Positions 1 to 6,616 of a stretch of 13,266 nucleotides of DNA are shown here, one piece after another; the stretch's first letter is position 1, and every line of letters starts with the position of its first letter. The DNA lies in assembly GCA_964459805.1 (NCBI GenBank), contig CAYWOD010000092.1:1-13266 (forward strand). The letters are read 5' to 3'. The stretch is from DAOVRL01 sp964459805. GTDB lineage: Bacteria > Planctomycetota > Phycisphaerae > Sedimentisphaerales > Anaerobacaceae. The notes beneath the pieces were generated by a model, which searched no databases, was not told the DNA's origin, and saw only the letters and a program-made list of their open reading frames with translations. Both the position numbers and the translations under genes were made by a program.

Positions 1-32
1 AACGCAGGAAACGGCAGAGCCTTTTCAATTCT

Positions 33-49
33 CACCGGCAGAGCCGGTG
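33..49. repeat. Perfect GC-rich hairpin (7-bp stem, 3-nt loop)
   Basis: CACCGGC (33-39) and GCCGGTG (43-49) are perfect inverted repeats around an AGA loop. The nine-base word GGCAGAGCC inside it also occurs at 13-21, giving a direct repeat 24 bp apart. No T run follows on either strand, so it is not a canonical intrinsic terminator. It may be the 3' end structure of a gene lying left of the window. A hairpin of similar type (CGGC-TCC-GCCG core) occurs at 13221-13233 at the other end. Confidence 0.55.
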
Positions 50-137
50 GATTACTGTTGATTTAGCACAGGTTTCAATGACCGGTGCCACGAGGTAATA
101 CCTTGCAGTTTTCTCTGCTTCTGCAATGGTTAATTTG

Positions 138-166
138 TTGAAACTGAGATGCAGTTCTGGTTTTAT
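138..166 (+). promoter_or_regulatory. Possible weak sigma70-type promoter upstream of the first oxidoreductase
   Basis: TTGAAA (138-143) is followed after 17 bases by TTTTAT (161-166), a weak -35/-10 pair. The overlapping TATAGA (164-169) is a better -10 but would need a 20-base spacer. The stretch 50-271 has no recognisable gene and is AT-richer than the following coding sequence, as a promoter region would be. No operator was identified apart from the inverted repeat at 188-223. Confidence 0.25.
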
Positions 167-187
167 AGAGCTTGAGTCTTAATAAGA

Positions 188-223
188 GTGTCTCAGATAG
201 AGTGTGAAAGCGTGCAGAGACAC
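188..223 (+). repeat. Inverted repeat in the leader of the first oxidoreductase gene
   Basis: GTGTCTC (188-194) and GAGACAC (217-223) are perfect 7-bp inverted repeats with a 22-nt loop, ending 48 bases before the start codon. The word AGAGTGT also occurs twice here (185-191 and 199-205). It could form a leader hairpin or be a spaced operator. It has no T tract and leaves the ribosome binding region free. Confidence 0.35.
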
Positions 224-271
224 CAGTTACGGAGTTAAATGGGAAATCTGAAATAGAAAGAGAATAATCCA

Positions 272-1600
272 ATGAACATTGACAACAGTATGACACTCAC
301 GCGACGTCGGTTTCTGAAAAGTGGGGTGAAGGCGGTAAGTGCGGTGGCGCTGCCGTATTATGTTCCGGCCTCGGTGCTGGGACGCGGCGCAAGTGTTGCG
401 CCCAACGAACGCATCGTGATGGGCGGAATTGGAATCGGCGGTCGCGGTTCTCATGATTTGACTTGGATGTTGAACGAGCCGGATGTGCAGTGGGTCGCAG
501 TCTGTGATGTCCTGAAGAACCGGCGCCAAGCGGCTAAGAACAAGGTGGACAGTAAATACGGCAATAAAGATTGCGCCTTGTACGGTGATATGCGACAATT
601 CCTGGCCGAGCGCACGGATGTCGATGCCGTGCTGATCGCCACTGGCGACCGCTGGCATGCGTTGGCTTCGGTAATGGCCATGCGGGCGGGCAAGGATGTC
701 TATTGTGAGAAGCCCGCCTGCCTCACCATGACGCAGGGGCAGATGGTCGTAGAGACCGCGCGTCGTTATGGCCGAATCTATCAAACCGGCGCACAGCGGC
801 TCAGCGAACCGAATCACGTCTTCGCCATAGAAATGGCCCGGTCAGGCCGGTTGGGTCCGATTCATACAGCTTATGCCGACATTCGTTGGCGCGACGGGCT
901 GCGTCGCGACTGGTTGCCAGCCAAACCTGAACCGCCAAAGGATGAACTGGACTGGGATGCCTGGATTGGCCCGTGTCCCTGGCGCCCTTATAACGCCGCT
1001 TATGTAAATGGAGGAGGATGGTATCGCTTTTATGATTTTGCTACCGATGTCGCAATGTGGGGTGCGCACACGGTTGCCCAGGTCCTGGCAGGACTCGACA
1101 TGACGGACGTTTCATTCATCGGGTTCGAGTATGCAGGGCCGGATCAGACCATGGTCACACGGCTTTCCAGCGGCATCAAGTTGGTTCTGTTCCGAGTTGC
1201 CGGCTCGGTATGGGAACCGTGCAAGTACTGGCGCGGCGCTTGTGGTGAGCGCTTCGACGGCCCCGAAGGATGGGCCGCGGCCGCCGACGGTTATTCGAGC
1301 CCCGATGTCTCGTCGCCGTCACTGTTGCGCGAATACAGAAAGGTGTTGGACGAATACATCGCCCGAACACAGCGGCAAATGAACCACGTCAGGGATTTCT
1401 TCGATTGTGTCCGCTCACGCCGACCAACCGTGGCGAACCCTGAAGTCATGTATCGCTCCATGAGCATCTGTCTGGCTGCGGACATCTGCGAGCAATTGAA
1501 GCGAAACCTCAAGTTCGATCTGCGCAAGTCCGAGTTTGTCGCCGATCCCGAAGCCAACCGGATGCGGTCTCGCGCGATGCGACCTCCCTACACGAGCTAA
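272..1600 (+). CDS. Tat-exported Gfo/Idh/MocA family oxidoreductase (diverged active site)
   Basis: A 442-residue NAD(P)-dependent sugar dehydrogenase-like protein, probably exported folded by the Tat pathway. The N-terminus has a twin-arginine motif, TRRRFLK (residues 10-16), then a hydrophobic stretch to about residue 36. The Rossmann fold follows, with a GxGxxG-type loop (54-59), the acidic strand end VCDV (77-80), and the family motif EKP at 146-148, whose Lys is normally catalytic. The later motif is altered: WGAH (263-266) keeps the His, but the Asp three residues on, usual in GxHxxD and present in the paralogue at 4476-5750, is Ala269. Substrate unknown; a non-standard or non-catalytic role is possible. 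The ATG at 272 has a GAAAGAGAA-like ribosome site 7-8 bases upstream; the next ATG (290) would still keep the twin arginines. It is followed after 23 bases by the HEAT-repeat gene, suggesting co-transcription. Family assignment is strong, function weak. Confidence 0.9.
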   Translation: MNIDNSMTLTRRRFLKSGVKAVSAVALPYYVPASVLGRGASVAPNERIVMGGIGIGGRGSHDLTWMLNEPDVQWVAVCDVLKNRRQAAKNKVDSKYGNKDCALYGDMRQFLAERTDVDAVLIATGDRWHALASVMAMRAGKDVYCEKPACLTMTQGQMVVETARRYGRIYQTGAQRLSEPNHVFAIEMARSGRLGPIHTAYADIRWRDGLRRDWLPAKPEPPKDELDWDAWIGPCPWRPYNAAYVNGGGWYRFYDFATDVAMWGAHTVAQVLAGLDMTDVSFIGFEYAGPDQTMVTRLSSGIKLVLFRVAGSVWEPCKYWRGACGERFDGPEGWAAAADGYSSPDVSSPSLLREYRKVLDEYIARTQRQMNHVRDFFDCVRSRRPTVANPEVMYRSMSICLAADICEQLKRNLKFDLRKSEFVADPEANRMRSRAMRPPYTS

Positions 1601-1623
1601 ATCAACCCTAAGGAAATAGAACT

Positions 1624-3501
1624 ATGAAACACCTTTTAATAACCGCTCTCCTGCTTACCGGCACCGCGTTGGCCCAGGAAGACAAGCTCATTACCATCCT
1701 CAAGTCTGATGCGTCCCTGAAAGAAAAAGCCGATGCGTGCCGCGAACTGGCGCGTCTCGGCACCGCCCAGGCCGTACCGGTACTCGCGCCGCTGCTCTTA
1801 GATGAGAAACTCTCGCACATGGCCCGGTACGCACTCGAACCAATCGCCGATCCGTCCGTTGATGCGCGATTGCGCAACGCACTCGGCAAACTCGAAGGTC
1901 CGTTGCTCGTCGGCGTCATTGACAGTCTCGGCTTTCGCAAGGACGCGCAGGCCGTTGAACCGCTCGCCAAATTCCTGACCGACGCCGATCCGGCCGTCGC
2001 CCAGGCCGCGGCGCGGGCGCTCGGCAGCATCGGCGGCGCGGCAGTGCAGGTGCTGGAAAACGCTTTCTCCAACGGTTCACCGGCCAACCGGCTTGCCGTT
2101 TGCGAAGGATTGTTCCGTTGCGCTGAGGCGATGGCAGGCGCTGATGCGACTGCCATCTACGACAAGGTTCGAACGCTGCCGAACTTGCCACACCGGGTAC
2201 GCCTCGCAGCGTTGCGGGGCGCGATCCTGAGCCGCGGGGCCAATGGCGTCGAGCTGTTGATCGAGACAATTCGGAAAGAATCCTACGTCCCGCTGGCCGA
2301 CGCGATGGGGATCTCAATGGAGATGCCGGGCGAGGATGTGACTATGGCATTGACCAGAGAACTCTCGCAGGCGAATCAGCAAAAGCGTCTCTTGCTGCTG
2401 CAGACGCTCGGCTATCGAGGCGACCCTGCAGCGGTCCCTGCGATTGTGCCGATGGCGCAGACAGGTTCGGCCACTCAGCGCATCGCAGTGATTCGCAGCC
2501 TCGTCCAACTTGGCGATCCGTCGTCGATCCCTGTGCTGGTCGCGTTGGTCAAAGACGCCGAAGCGACTGTCTCGAGCGCGGCGCAGACCGGTCTGATCGG
2601 TTTCCCAGGCAAAGAGGCCGATGCGGCTGTTGTTGCGTTGTTGAACGACTCGGATGTGAAAACCCGCGTCGCGGCCATAGAAATGGCTGACCGGCGCCGC
2701 ATCGCAGCAGCGGTCCAGCCTTTGTTAAAAGCTATACGTGATGCGGATGCCGATGTGGTCAGGGCCGGTTTTAAGACGCTCGGTGAACTCGCCGGTGCCG
2801 CCGAGATCCCCGGCGTGGTTGATGCGATGTTGAAGACCGAGGCAGTCACAGCCGCCGGGACCGCGCTGTCGGTCATTTGTGCCCGACAATCGGACCCGAC
2901 CATGTGTACCGACAAGCTACTGCCCGGCCTTGCAAAGGCAAAGGGCAAGCCGAAACTCGCTTTGCTGCGTGTTCTGCGAACGGTTGGCAGCCCGCAGGCT
3001 CTGATTGCGGTGCGCGCCGCAGCGGCCGAGCCGGACAAGTCAGTCAAGGAAACGGCACTGCGGGTGATCTGTGACTGGCCGACAGTCCATGCTTTGCCTG
3101 ACTTGGAGAAAATCACGAGGACGACCGAAGACACGAAATTCAGGATCCTTGCGCTGCGAGGCCGACTCCGATTGATCCCAATGCAGATCGTCCCTGACGC
3201 AAAGAAGATATCGCAACTGAGGGAAATGCTGCCCTTGATCGAGCGAACGGAAGAAAAACGCCTCGTGCTGGCCACCCTGAGCGGTCTTCCCAGCGCTGAG
3301 TCACTTGCAGTTGTCACGACCTATTTGACCGGAGAAGAATTAAAGGAGGAAGCAAGCGCCGCGGCTGTAGCGATTGCCGAAAAGATCATTGCCAGCCACC
3401 CGGAACAAGTCGCCGAAGCGATGAAGCAGGTCCGGACGAACAACAACAAACTCGCCGAGCGCGCCCGGAACTTATTGGCCAGTGTGCGACAAGCGCGATA
3501 G
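1624..3501 (+). CDS. Secreted HEAT-repeat protein
   Basis: A 625-residue protein with a short signal peptide (hydrophobic 4-15, probable cleavage after ALA at 15-17), so periplasmic or cell-surface. The rest is almost wholly alpha-helical HEAT/PBS-lyase-like repeats. Units are seen around 38-58, 108-137, 262-296, 299-327, 333-356, 363-390 and 452-483, each with the pattern AVPxLxxLLxDxDxxVRxAAxxALGxIG. Such solenoids bind other proteins; no catalytic motif is visible. AAGGAA at 1610-1615 gives a good ribosome site 8 bases before the ATG. It lies 23 bases after the Tat oxidoreductase and 9 bases before the SAM hydrolase gene. Secreted HEAT proteins next to Gfo/Idh/MocA genes are common in PVC bacteria, so a scaffold or partner role for the exported oxidoreductases is an inference. 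GC is high (about 60% in a sampled 60-base line). Confidence 0.85.
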   Translation: MKHLLITALLLTGTALAQEDKLITILKSDASLKEKADACRELARLGTAQAVPVLAPLLLDEKLSHMARYALEPIADPSVDARLRNALGKLEGPLLVGVIDSLGFRKDAQAVEPLAKFLTDADPAVAQAAARALGSIGGAAVQVLENAFSNGSPANRLAVCEGLFRCAEAMAGADATAIYDKVRTLPNLPHRVRLAALRGAILSRGANGVELLIETIRKESYVPLADAMGISMEMPGEDVTMALTRELSQANQQKRLLLLQTLGYRGDPAAVPAIVPMAQTGSATQRIAVIRSLVQLGDPSSIPVLVALVKDAEATVSSAAQTGLIGFPGKEADAAVVALLNDSDVKTRVAAIEMADRRRIAAAVQPLLKAIRDADADVVRAGFKTLGELAGAAEIPGVVDAMLKTEAVTAAGTALSVICARQSDPTMCTDKLLPGLAKAKGKPKLALLRVLRTVGSPQALIAVRAAAAEPDKSVKETALRVICDWPTVHALPDLEKITRTTEDTKFRILALRGRLRLIPMQIVPDAKKISQLREMLPLIERTEEKRLVLATLSGLPSAESLAVVTTYLTGEELKEEASAAAVAIAEKIIASHPEQVAEAMKQVRTNNNKLAERARNLLASVRQAR

Positions 3502-3510
3502 GGGCGCAAG

Positions 3511-4236
3511 ATGATAGTCCTGCTTACAGATTTTGGCCTAAGCGAATATGTCGGCGTGATGAAAGGTGTGATTCATAGCATAGCCCCTGAAGCAACAATA
3601 ACGGATCTCTGCCATGACATCTCACCCCAGAGTATCATAGAGGCATCATGGATTCTAAGAAACAACTACACATTCTTCCACGAGGGTGCGATATTCTGCT
3701 GTGTTGTCGATCCAGGCGTGGGCACAGAAAGGAGAGCATTAGCAATAAAGACAGACAGTTTCTGCTTCGTGGCCCCGGACAATGGGTTGCTCTGGGAAAC
3801 GGTTAAAGGGCAAAGAATTTCTGAAATGAAAGAGTTGTTGCTGCCACAAGATGCGAGCAAGACCTTTCACGGCAGAGATGTCTTTGCTAAAGCGGCTGCG
3901 AATATAAGCCTTGGACACTTCGAAGAATTGGGGCACAAGACTGAATCCTGTGAGAGGTTGCAACTGTATCTGGATCCCCCGGAGGGACTGATTGTTAGAG
4001 TGGATAGATTTGGGAACATAATTACTAACCTGCCAAAACGGGACAAGAGTAGATACCGCGTTGAAATCACTGGAAAAGAATTCACTATGGATTTCCATGA
4101 CACCTATGCTGAGGCAACACAGAATGAGTTGTTCTTAATCCAAGGGTCATGCGATACTCTGGAAATCAGCCTGAAGAATGGCAATGCCAACGATATTATG
4201 AATGTGGAATCAGGACAAAGGATAAAGATATCTTGA
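3511..4236 (+). CDS. S-adenosyl-L-methionine hydrolase (adenosine-forming), DUF62 / SAM hydroxide adenosyltransferase family
   Basis: A 241-residue cytoplasmic protein of the family related to the fluorinase and chlorinase but using water: it splits SAM into adenosine and methionine. Visible motifs in order are TDFG (6-9), VVDPGVGTERR (65-75), PDNG (89-92), FHGRD (119-123) and DRFGN (165-169). They supply the expected Asp-Arg-His set: Asp67, Arg74 or Arg75, and His120. Length is slightly short for the family but both domains appear complete. It starts 9 bases after the HEAT gene and probably rides on its transcript; the site before the ATG (GGGGCG) is weak. Composition differs: a sampled line is about 45% GC against about 60% in the HEAT gene, and AT-ending codons are frequent, which suggests separate origin. 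Its physiological role in most bacteria is unsettled; nothing here ties it to sugar use. Confidence 0.9.
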   Translation: MIVLLTDFGLSEYVGVMKGVIHSIAPEATITDLCHDISPQSIIEASWILRNNYTFFHEGAIFCCVVDPGVGTERRALAIKTDSFCFVAPDNGLLWETVKGQRISEMKELLLPQDASKTFHGRDVFAKAAANISLGHFEELGHKTESCERLQLYLDPPEGLIVRVDRFGNIITNLPKRDKSRYRVEITGKEFTMDFHDTYAEATQNELFLIQGSCDTLEISLKNGNANDIMNVESGQRIKIS

Positions 4237-4475
4237 TAACTTAGTGCGACTGTATTGATTCGCTTTAATGCCTAAGAGAACACCAGCACCTTCCCTAAGA
4301 GCAAGCGTAATTGGGAGCCCTGCCTGCTTCGGCTCGACCGAGGGGAGTTGCGTAGCACAGGGAAGATTGGAGACAGCTTTGCTCTTTCGAAGTGATCCTG
4401 CTATGGGTGCCGGAGCAAAGGAACGAAAATCCAATGCTTTGAGCGATAATTCAGAAAGGTGCAGGAGCCATGACT
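4237..4475 (+). other. Gene-free gap between the SAM hydrolase and second oxidoreductase genes
   Basis: No convincing gene, promoter or terminator was found. A 10-bp palindrome, AAGATATCTT, overlaps the stop of the preceding gene (4225-4234). An imperfect hairpin, CTTCGG-CTCGA-CCGAGG, lies at 4327-4343 with one G-T pair and no T tract. An open frame crosses the gap into the next gene in another phase, but it has no ribosome site and resembles no family I know. Confidence 0.4.
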
Positions 4476-5750
4476 ATGAAAAGAAGACGAGTAGACCGGC
4501 GTCAGTTTTTAAAGCGGGCCACGCTGACTGGTGCAAGTGTGATAGGTTTTCCGTGCTTTGTTCGCTCAGCAGCGCTGGGTAGAGGTGGCCGTGTCGAACC
4601 GAGTAACCGGATTACCGTCGGCTGCGTTGGAATGGGGGGCCGAGGCACAAATAATATGCGGGCTTTCATGGGCAGAAAAGACACGCAGGTCGTTGCCGTT
4701 TGCGACGTCCACGCCGACAAGCGAAGTAAGGCACGCGATTTGGTCAACGAGCACTACGGTAACAGGGATTGCGACGCCTACAATGATTTTAGAGAGCTTG
4801 TAGCGAGGGAGGATATTGACGTTGTTTTAGTTTCCACGCCACCTCATTGGCACGCCATACCGTCTATTGAGGCAGCCAAGTCAGGTAAGGATGTCTTCTG
4901 TGAGAAGCCGCTGTCGCTTACTATCGCCGAGGCACAGACCATGGTTGATGCAGTCAGGCGTTATGAACGGGTGTTTCAAACTGGCAGCCAACAGCGCTCG
5001 AGCTGGAATTTCCGCTTCGCTTGCGAACTTGTTCGTAATGGCTACATTGGCGAACTGAAAAAGGTGACGGTTAATTCCGGGGGTGCTCCCAGGTGGTGTA
5101 ATCTGCCGCCGGAACCGGTGCCGGGCTATATCGATTGGGATTTGTGGCTGGGTCAAGCGCCATGGAGACCATTCAACAAACGGCTTCTCGCCCACCAAGC
5201 CTGGGGTTATCGGGAGTATGCCGGCGGGGGAATGGCCGGCTGTGGATCACACGACATCGATATTGCCCAGTGGGGTATCGGTATGGACGACAGCGGACCG
5301 GTTGAGATTGTCCCTCCTGATGGCAGAGACTATAGGCGACTCACTTTCAGATATGCTAATGATGTCATTATGACCAATGGTCCCTTCAAGGCCGACGGCA
5401 GAGCCTGGATCGTCCTGTTTACCGGCACTAAGGGGAGGGTCGAAGTCGGCCGTGGGCATTTGCGCACCTGGCCGGAGACTCTCAAAGATGTGAAGATCGG
5501 AACCAACGAAATACACCTGTACGAAAGCAACGACCACAAGGGTAACTTCCTCGATTGTGTTCGCAATCGGCGTCGTACTATCTGCGATGTCGAGATCGGC
5601 TGCCATTCTGTGATTGTCTGCCATCTGGGCAACATCGCCTACTGGTTGAACCGGCCTTTGAAATGGGACCCGGCTCGTGAGGAGTTTGTCGGCGACGACG
5701 AAGCAAATCGCTTGTTGTCGCGGCCAATGCGTAGTCCGTGGCATCTGTAA
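4476..5750 (+). CDS. Tat-exported Gfo/Idh/MocA family oxidoreductase
   Basis: A 424-residue NAD(P)-binding sugar or cyclitol dehydrogenase-like protein with a Tat signal. Numbered from the ATG at 4476: DRRQFLK at 7-13 is the twin-arginine motif, a hydrophobic stretch runs to about 32, the dinucleotide-binding loop GCVGMGGRG is at 49-57, the VCDV strand end at 75-78, EKP with the likely catalytic Lys at 143-145, and GSHDID with His259 and Asp262 in the substrate domain. All expected active-site positions are present, unlike the paralogue at 272-1600, which shares the same layout and the C-terminal EFVxDxEANR...RPMRxPW-type tail. Start choice: AGGAG (4463-4467) lies 8 bases before the ATG at 4476 but only 2 before the ATG at 4470; AAGGTG (4456-4461) could serve 4470, which would add two residues. 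Substrate unknown; the downstream rhamnose genes hint at a sugar but prove nothing. Confidence 0.92.
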   Translation: MKRRRVDRRQFLKRATLTGASVIGFPCFVRSAALGRGGRVEPSNRITVGCVGMGGRGTNNMRAFMGRKDTQVVAVCDVHADKRSKARDLVNEHYGNRDCDAYNDFRELVAREDIDVVLVSTPPHWHAIPSIEAAKSGKDVFCEKPLSLTIAEAQTMVDAVRRYERVFQTGSQQRSSWNFRFACELVRNGYIGELKKVTVNSGGAPRWCNLPPEPVPGYIDWDLWLGQAPWRPFNKRLLAHQAWGYREYAGGGMAGCGSHDIDIAQWGIGMDDSGPVEIVPPDGRDYRRLTFRYANDVIMTNGPFKADGRAWIVLFTGTKGRVEVGRGHLRTWPETLKDVKIGTNEIHLYESNDHKGNFLDCVRNRRRTICDVEIGCHSVIVCHLGNIAYWLNRPLKWDPAREEFVGDDEANRLLSRPMRSPWHL

Positions 5751-5773
5751 ACTGAATCGTGACCGTTCGGCAC

Positions 5774-5840
5774 CTACAACCGCAATACAACTGTACAACC
5801 CATTATCTGCCAATTCCCAAAAAATACCCATCTCATAAGT
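5774..5840 (+). repeat. 67-bp diverged repeat, copy A
   Basis: This stretch aligns without gaps to 13098-13164, with 50 of 67 positions identical by hand count. The best-kept core is ATCTGCCAAT, and both copies end in CATAAGT. Similarity stops just after 5840. Mismatches fall evenly over the three codon positions (6, 6, 5 in the minus-strand frame open through both copies), so it is not constrained as protein. It starts 23 bases after the second oxidoreductase gene, that is, in a 3' flank like the other copy. Confidence 0.7.
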
Positions 5841-6052
5841 GCCGTATTATCAGTACTTTATAAAAAAGTCAAAATTTAGCGCCGGATTCAATGTCCTATT
5901 CCCACATGCCTCATTCACCGGACAATGAGCAGGCAACAATGTGCCAAGGCAGCAGCTCTCTGGTCCTTGGTTGAGAGAACCGCTTATAGACTTAGGCAGC
6001 AACAGCCGTACATCGGGATTCCATGAGACGCTGAAGAGTTCAGGCATAGAAC

Positions 6053-6193
6053 CAGTGAAGCTTCCAGCCCGAAGAGCACTACCAGCCAGCGATTCCACGA
6101 CAAAAGGCGATACACAATCTTGCGGCCGGTCTTGATAATCTGACAAGGAACTTGGATGAAGGCATTGCGAAATCTCTTGAACTCCATCTTCAA
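6053..6193 (-). pseudogene. C-terminal remnant of a transposase, IS1380-like
   Basis: On the minus strand, about 47 codons read VLKMEFKRFRNAF...QVPCQIIKTGRKIVYRLLSWNRW. From memory this is the conserved C-terminal end of IS1380-family (DDE group 1) transposases. The open frame continues from 6274 to 5984, but sequence before the LKMEF stretch and after the LLSWNRW stretch does not clearly fit the family. No DDE catalytic core is present; the N-terminal 80-90% of the gene is missing. It is therefore a deletion relic of an insertion sequence. The AT-rich tract at 5841-5880 may be its old end, directly abutting repeat copy A. I could not identify terminal inverted repeats. The family call rests on this short motif only. 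Confidence 0.6.
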
Positions 6194-6272
6194 AACCACC
6201 TGTTGCGGTCGTATCAACAGGATGGTTCCTTGTGAGCAGAAGGCATATCCGCTAAGGCACCAGCTTTTAATC

Positions 6273-6312
6273 AAACCCTCTTTGGTACTGGCTCGTCCGG
6301 GTTAGGGTTTTT
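6273..6312 (+). terminator. Terminator-like hairpin upstream of the rhaT leader
   Basis: AAACCCT (6273-6279) and AGGGTTT (6304-6310) are perfect 7-bp inverted repeats with a 24-nt loop, and the T run continues to 6312. It could insulate the rhaT promoter from transcription coming through the transposase relic. The loop is long for an intrinsic terminator, and the motif may instead belong to the decayed insertion sequence. Confidence 0.35.
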
Positions 6313-6349
6313 CTGAATGGCTTCCGGGGCGTGTGGATGCCCGGATGTC

Positions 6350-6379
6350 TTGACATCGAGGTCCCGATTGTGGTATGGT
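6350..6379 (+). promoter_or_regulatory. Predicted promoter of the rhaT transcript
   Basis: TTGACA (6350-6355) is a perfect -35. After 18 bases comes TATGGT (6374-6379), with TG one base upstream (6371-6372) making an extended -10. Initiation would fall near 6386, leaving about 230 nt of leader before rhaT that contains a 57-codon ORF and a 16-bp palindrome. Confidence 0.6.
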
Positions 6380-6408
6380 TGACCGTGTCGCGTATAGGAG
6401 TACCGATT

Positions 6409-6582
6409 ATGACGTTAAATGGTAAATGTCAGTTAAGAAATCCTGGCGGGCTTTTCACTCTGCCGGACATCATATGCTCGGACAGACGAATGCGCGGTAT
6501 TGGCCAATACCACATGAAGATGTGCATTCTGCCCACAGCGGTTTCCTCAACACAGTCAGAAATCGTGCATTGTCACGGATGA
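6409..6582 (+). CDS. Small 57-residue ORF in the rhaT leader, function unknown
   Basis: AGGAG (6396-6400) sits exactly 8 bases before the ATG, a better ribosome site than most genes in this window have, and about 10 bases after the likely transcription start. The 57-residue product begins MTLNGKCQLRNPGGLF, has four Cys (7, 23, 39, 55), no signal peptide and no membrane segment, and resembles no family I know. It ends 34 bases before rhaT. It may be a leader peptide, a small protein, or chance. The 16-bp palindrome at 6496-6511 lies inside it. No repeat of a single amino acid suggests attenuation. Confidence 0.35.
   Translation: MTLNGKCQLRNPGGLFTLPDIICSDRRMRGIGQYHMKMCILPTAVSSTQSEIVHCHG
6496..6511. 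promoter_or_regulatory. Perfect 16-bp palindrome, candidate operator
   Basis: GGTATTGGCCAATACC is a perfect inverted repeat with no spacer, about 110 bases downstream of the predicted transcription start and 106 bases before the rhaT start codon. Its size fits a dimeric regulator (LacI or GntR type), but it does not match a consensus I can name and no regulator gene is in the window. A roadblock or loop-forming site is possible. Confidence 0.4.
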
Positions 6583-6616
6583 ACTGACGGCCGGACTCTT
6601 TGAGGAGCCAGTGCAT

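Noticed and set aside
2475..3317. Minus-strand 280-codon open frame opposite the HEAT-repeat gene
   Set aside because: Rich in Ser, Ala and Arg as expected from the reverse of an Ala/Leu/Val-rich GC-rich gene; no motif or start signal.
4268..4582. Plus-strand 104-codon frame across the gap before the second oxidoreductase
   Set aside because: No ribosome site, low-complexity Ser/Ala/Arg content, and it runs out of phase into a well-supported gene.
5774..5840. The 67-bp repeat as a conserved short coding segment on the minus strand
   Set aside because: Both copies are open in one frame and share residues such as GIF, LAD and VV, but mismatches are spread evenly over codon positions 1, 2 and 3, so protein constraint is not supported.
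5850..6146. Minus-strand 98-codon frame overlapping the transposase relic
   Set aside because: It is out of phase with the recognisable transposase motif and has no family resemblance; probably read-through of the relic's flank.
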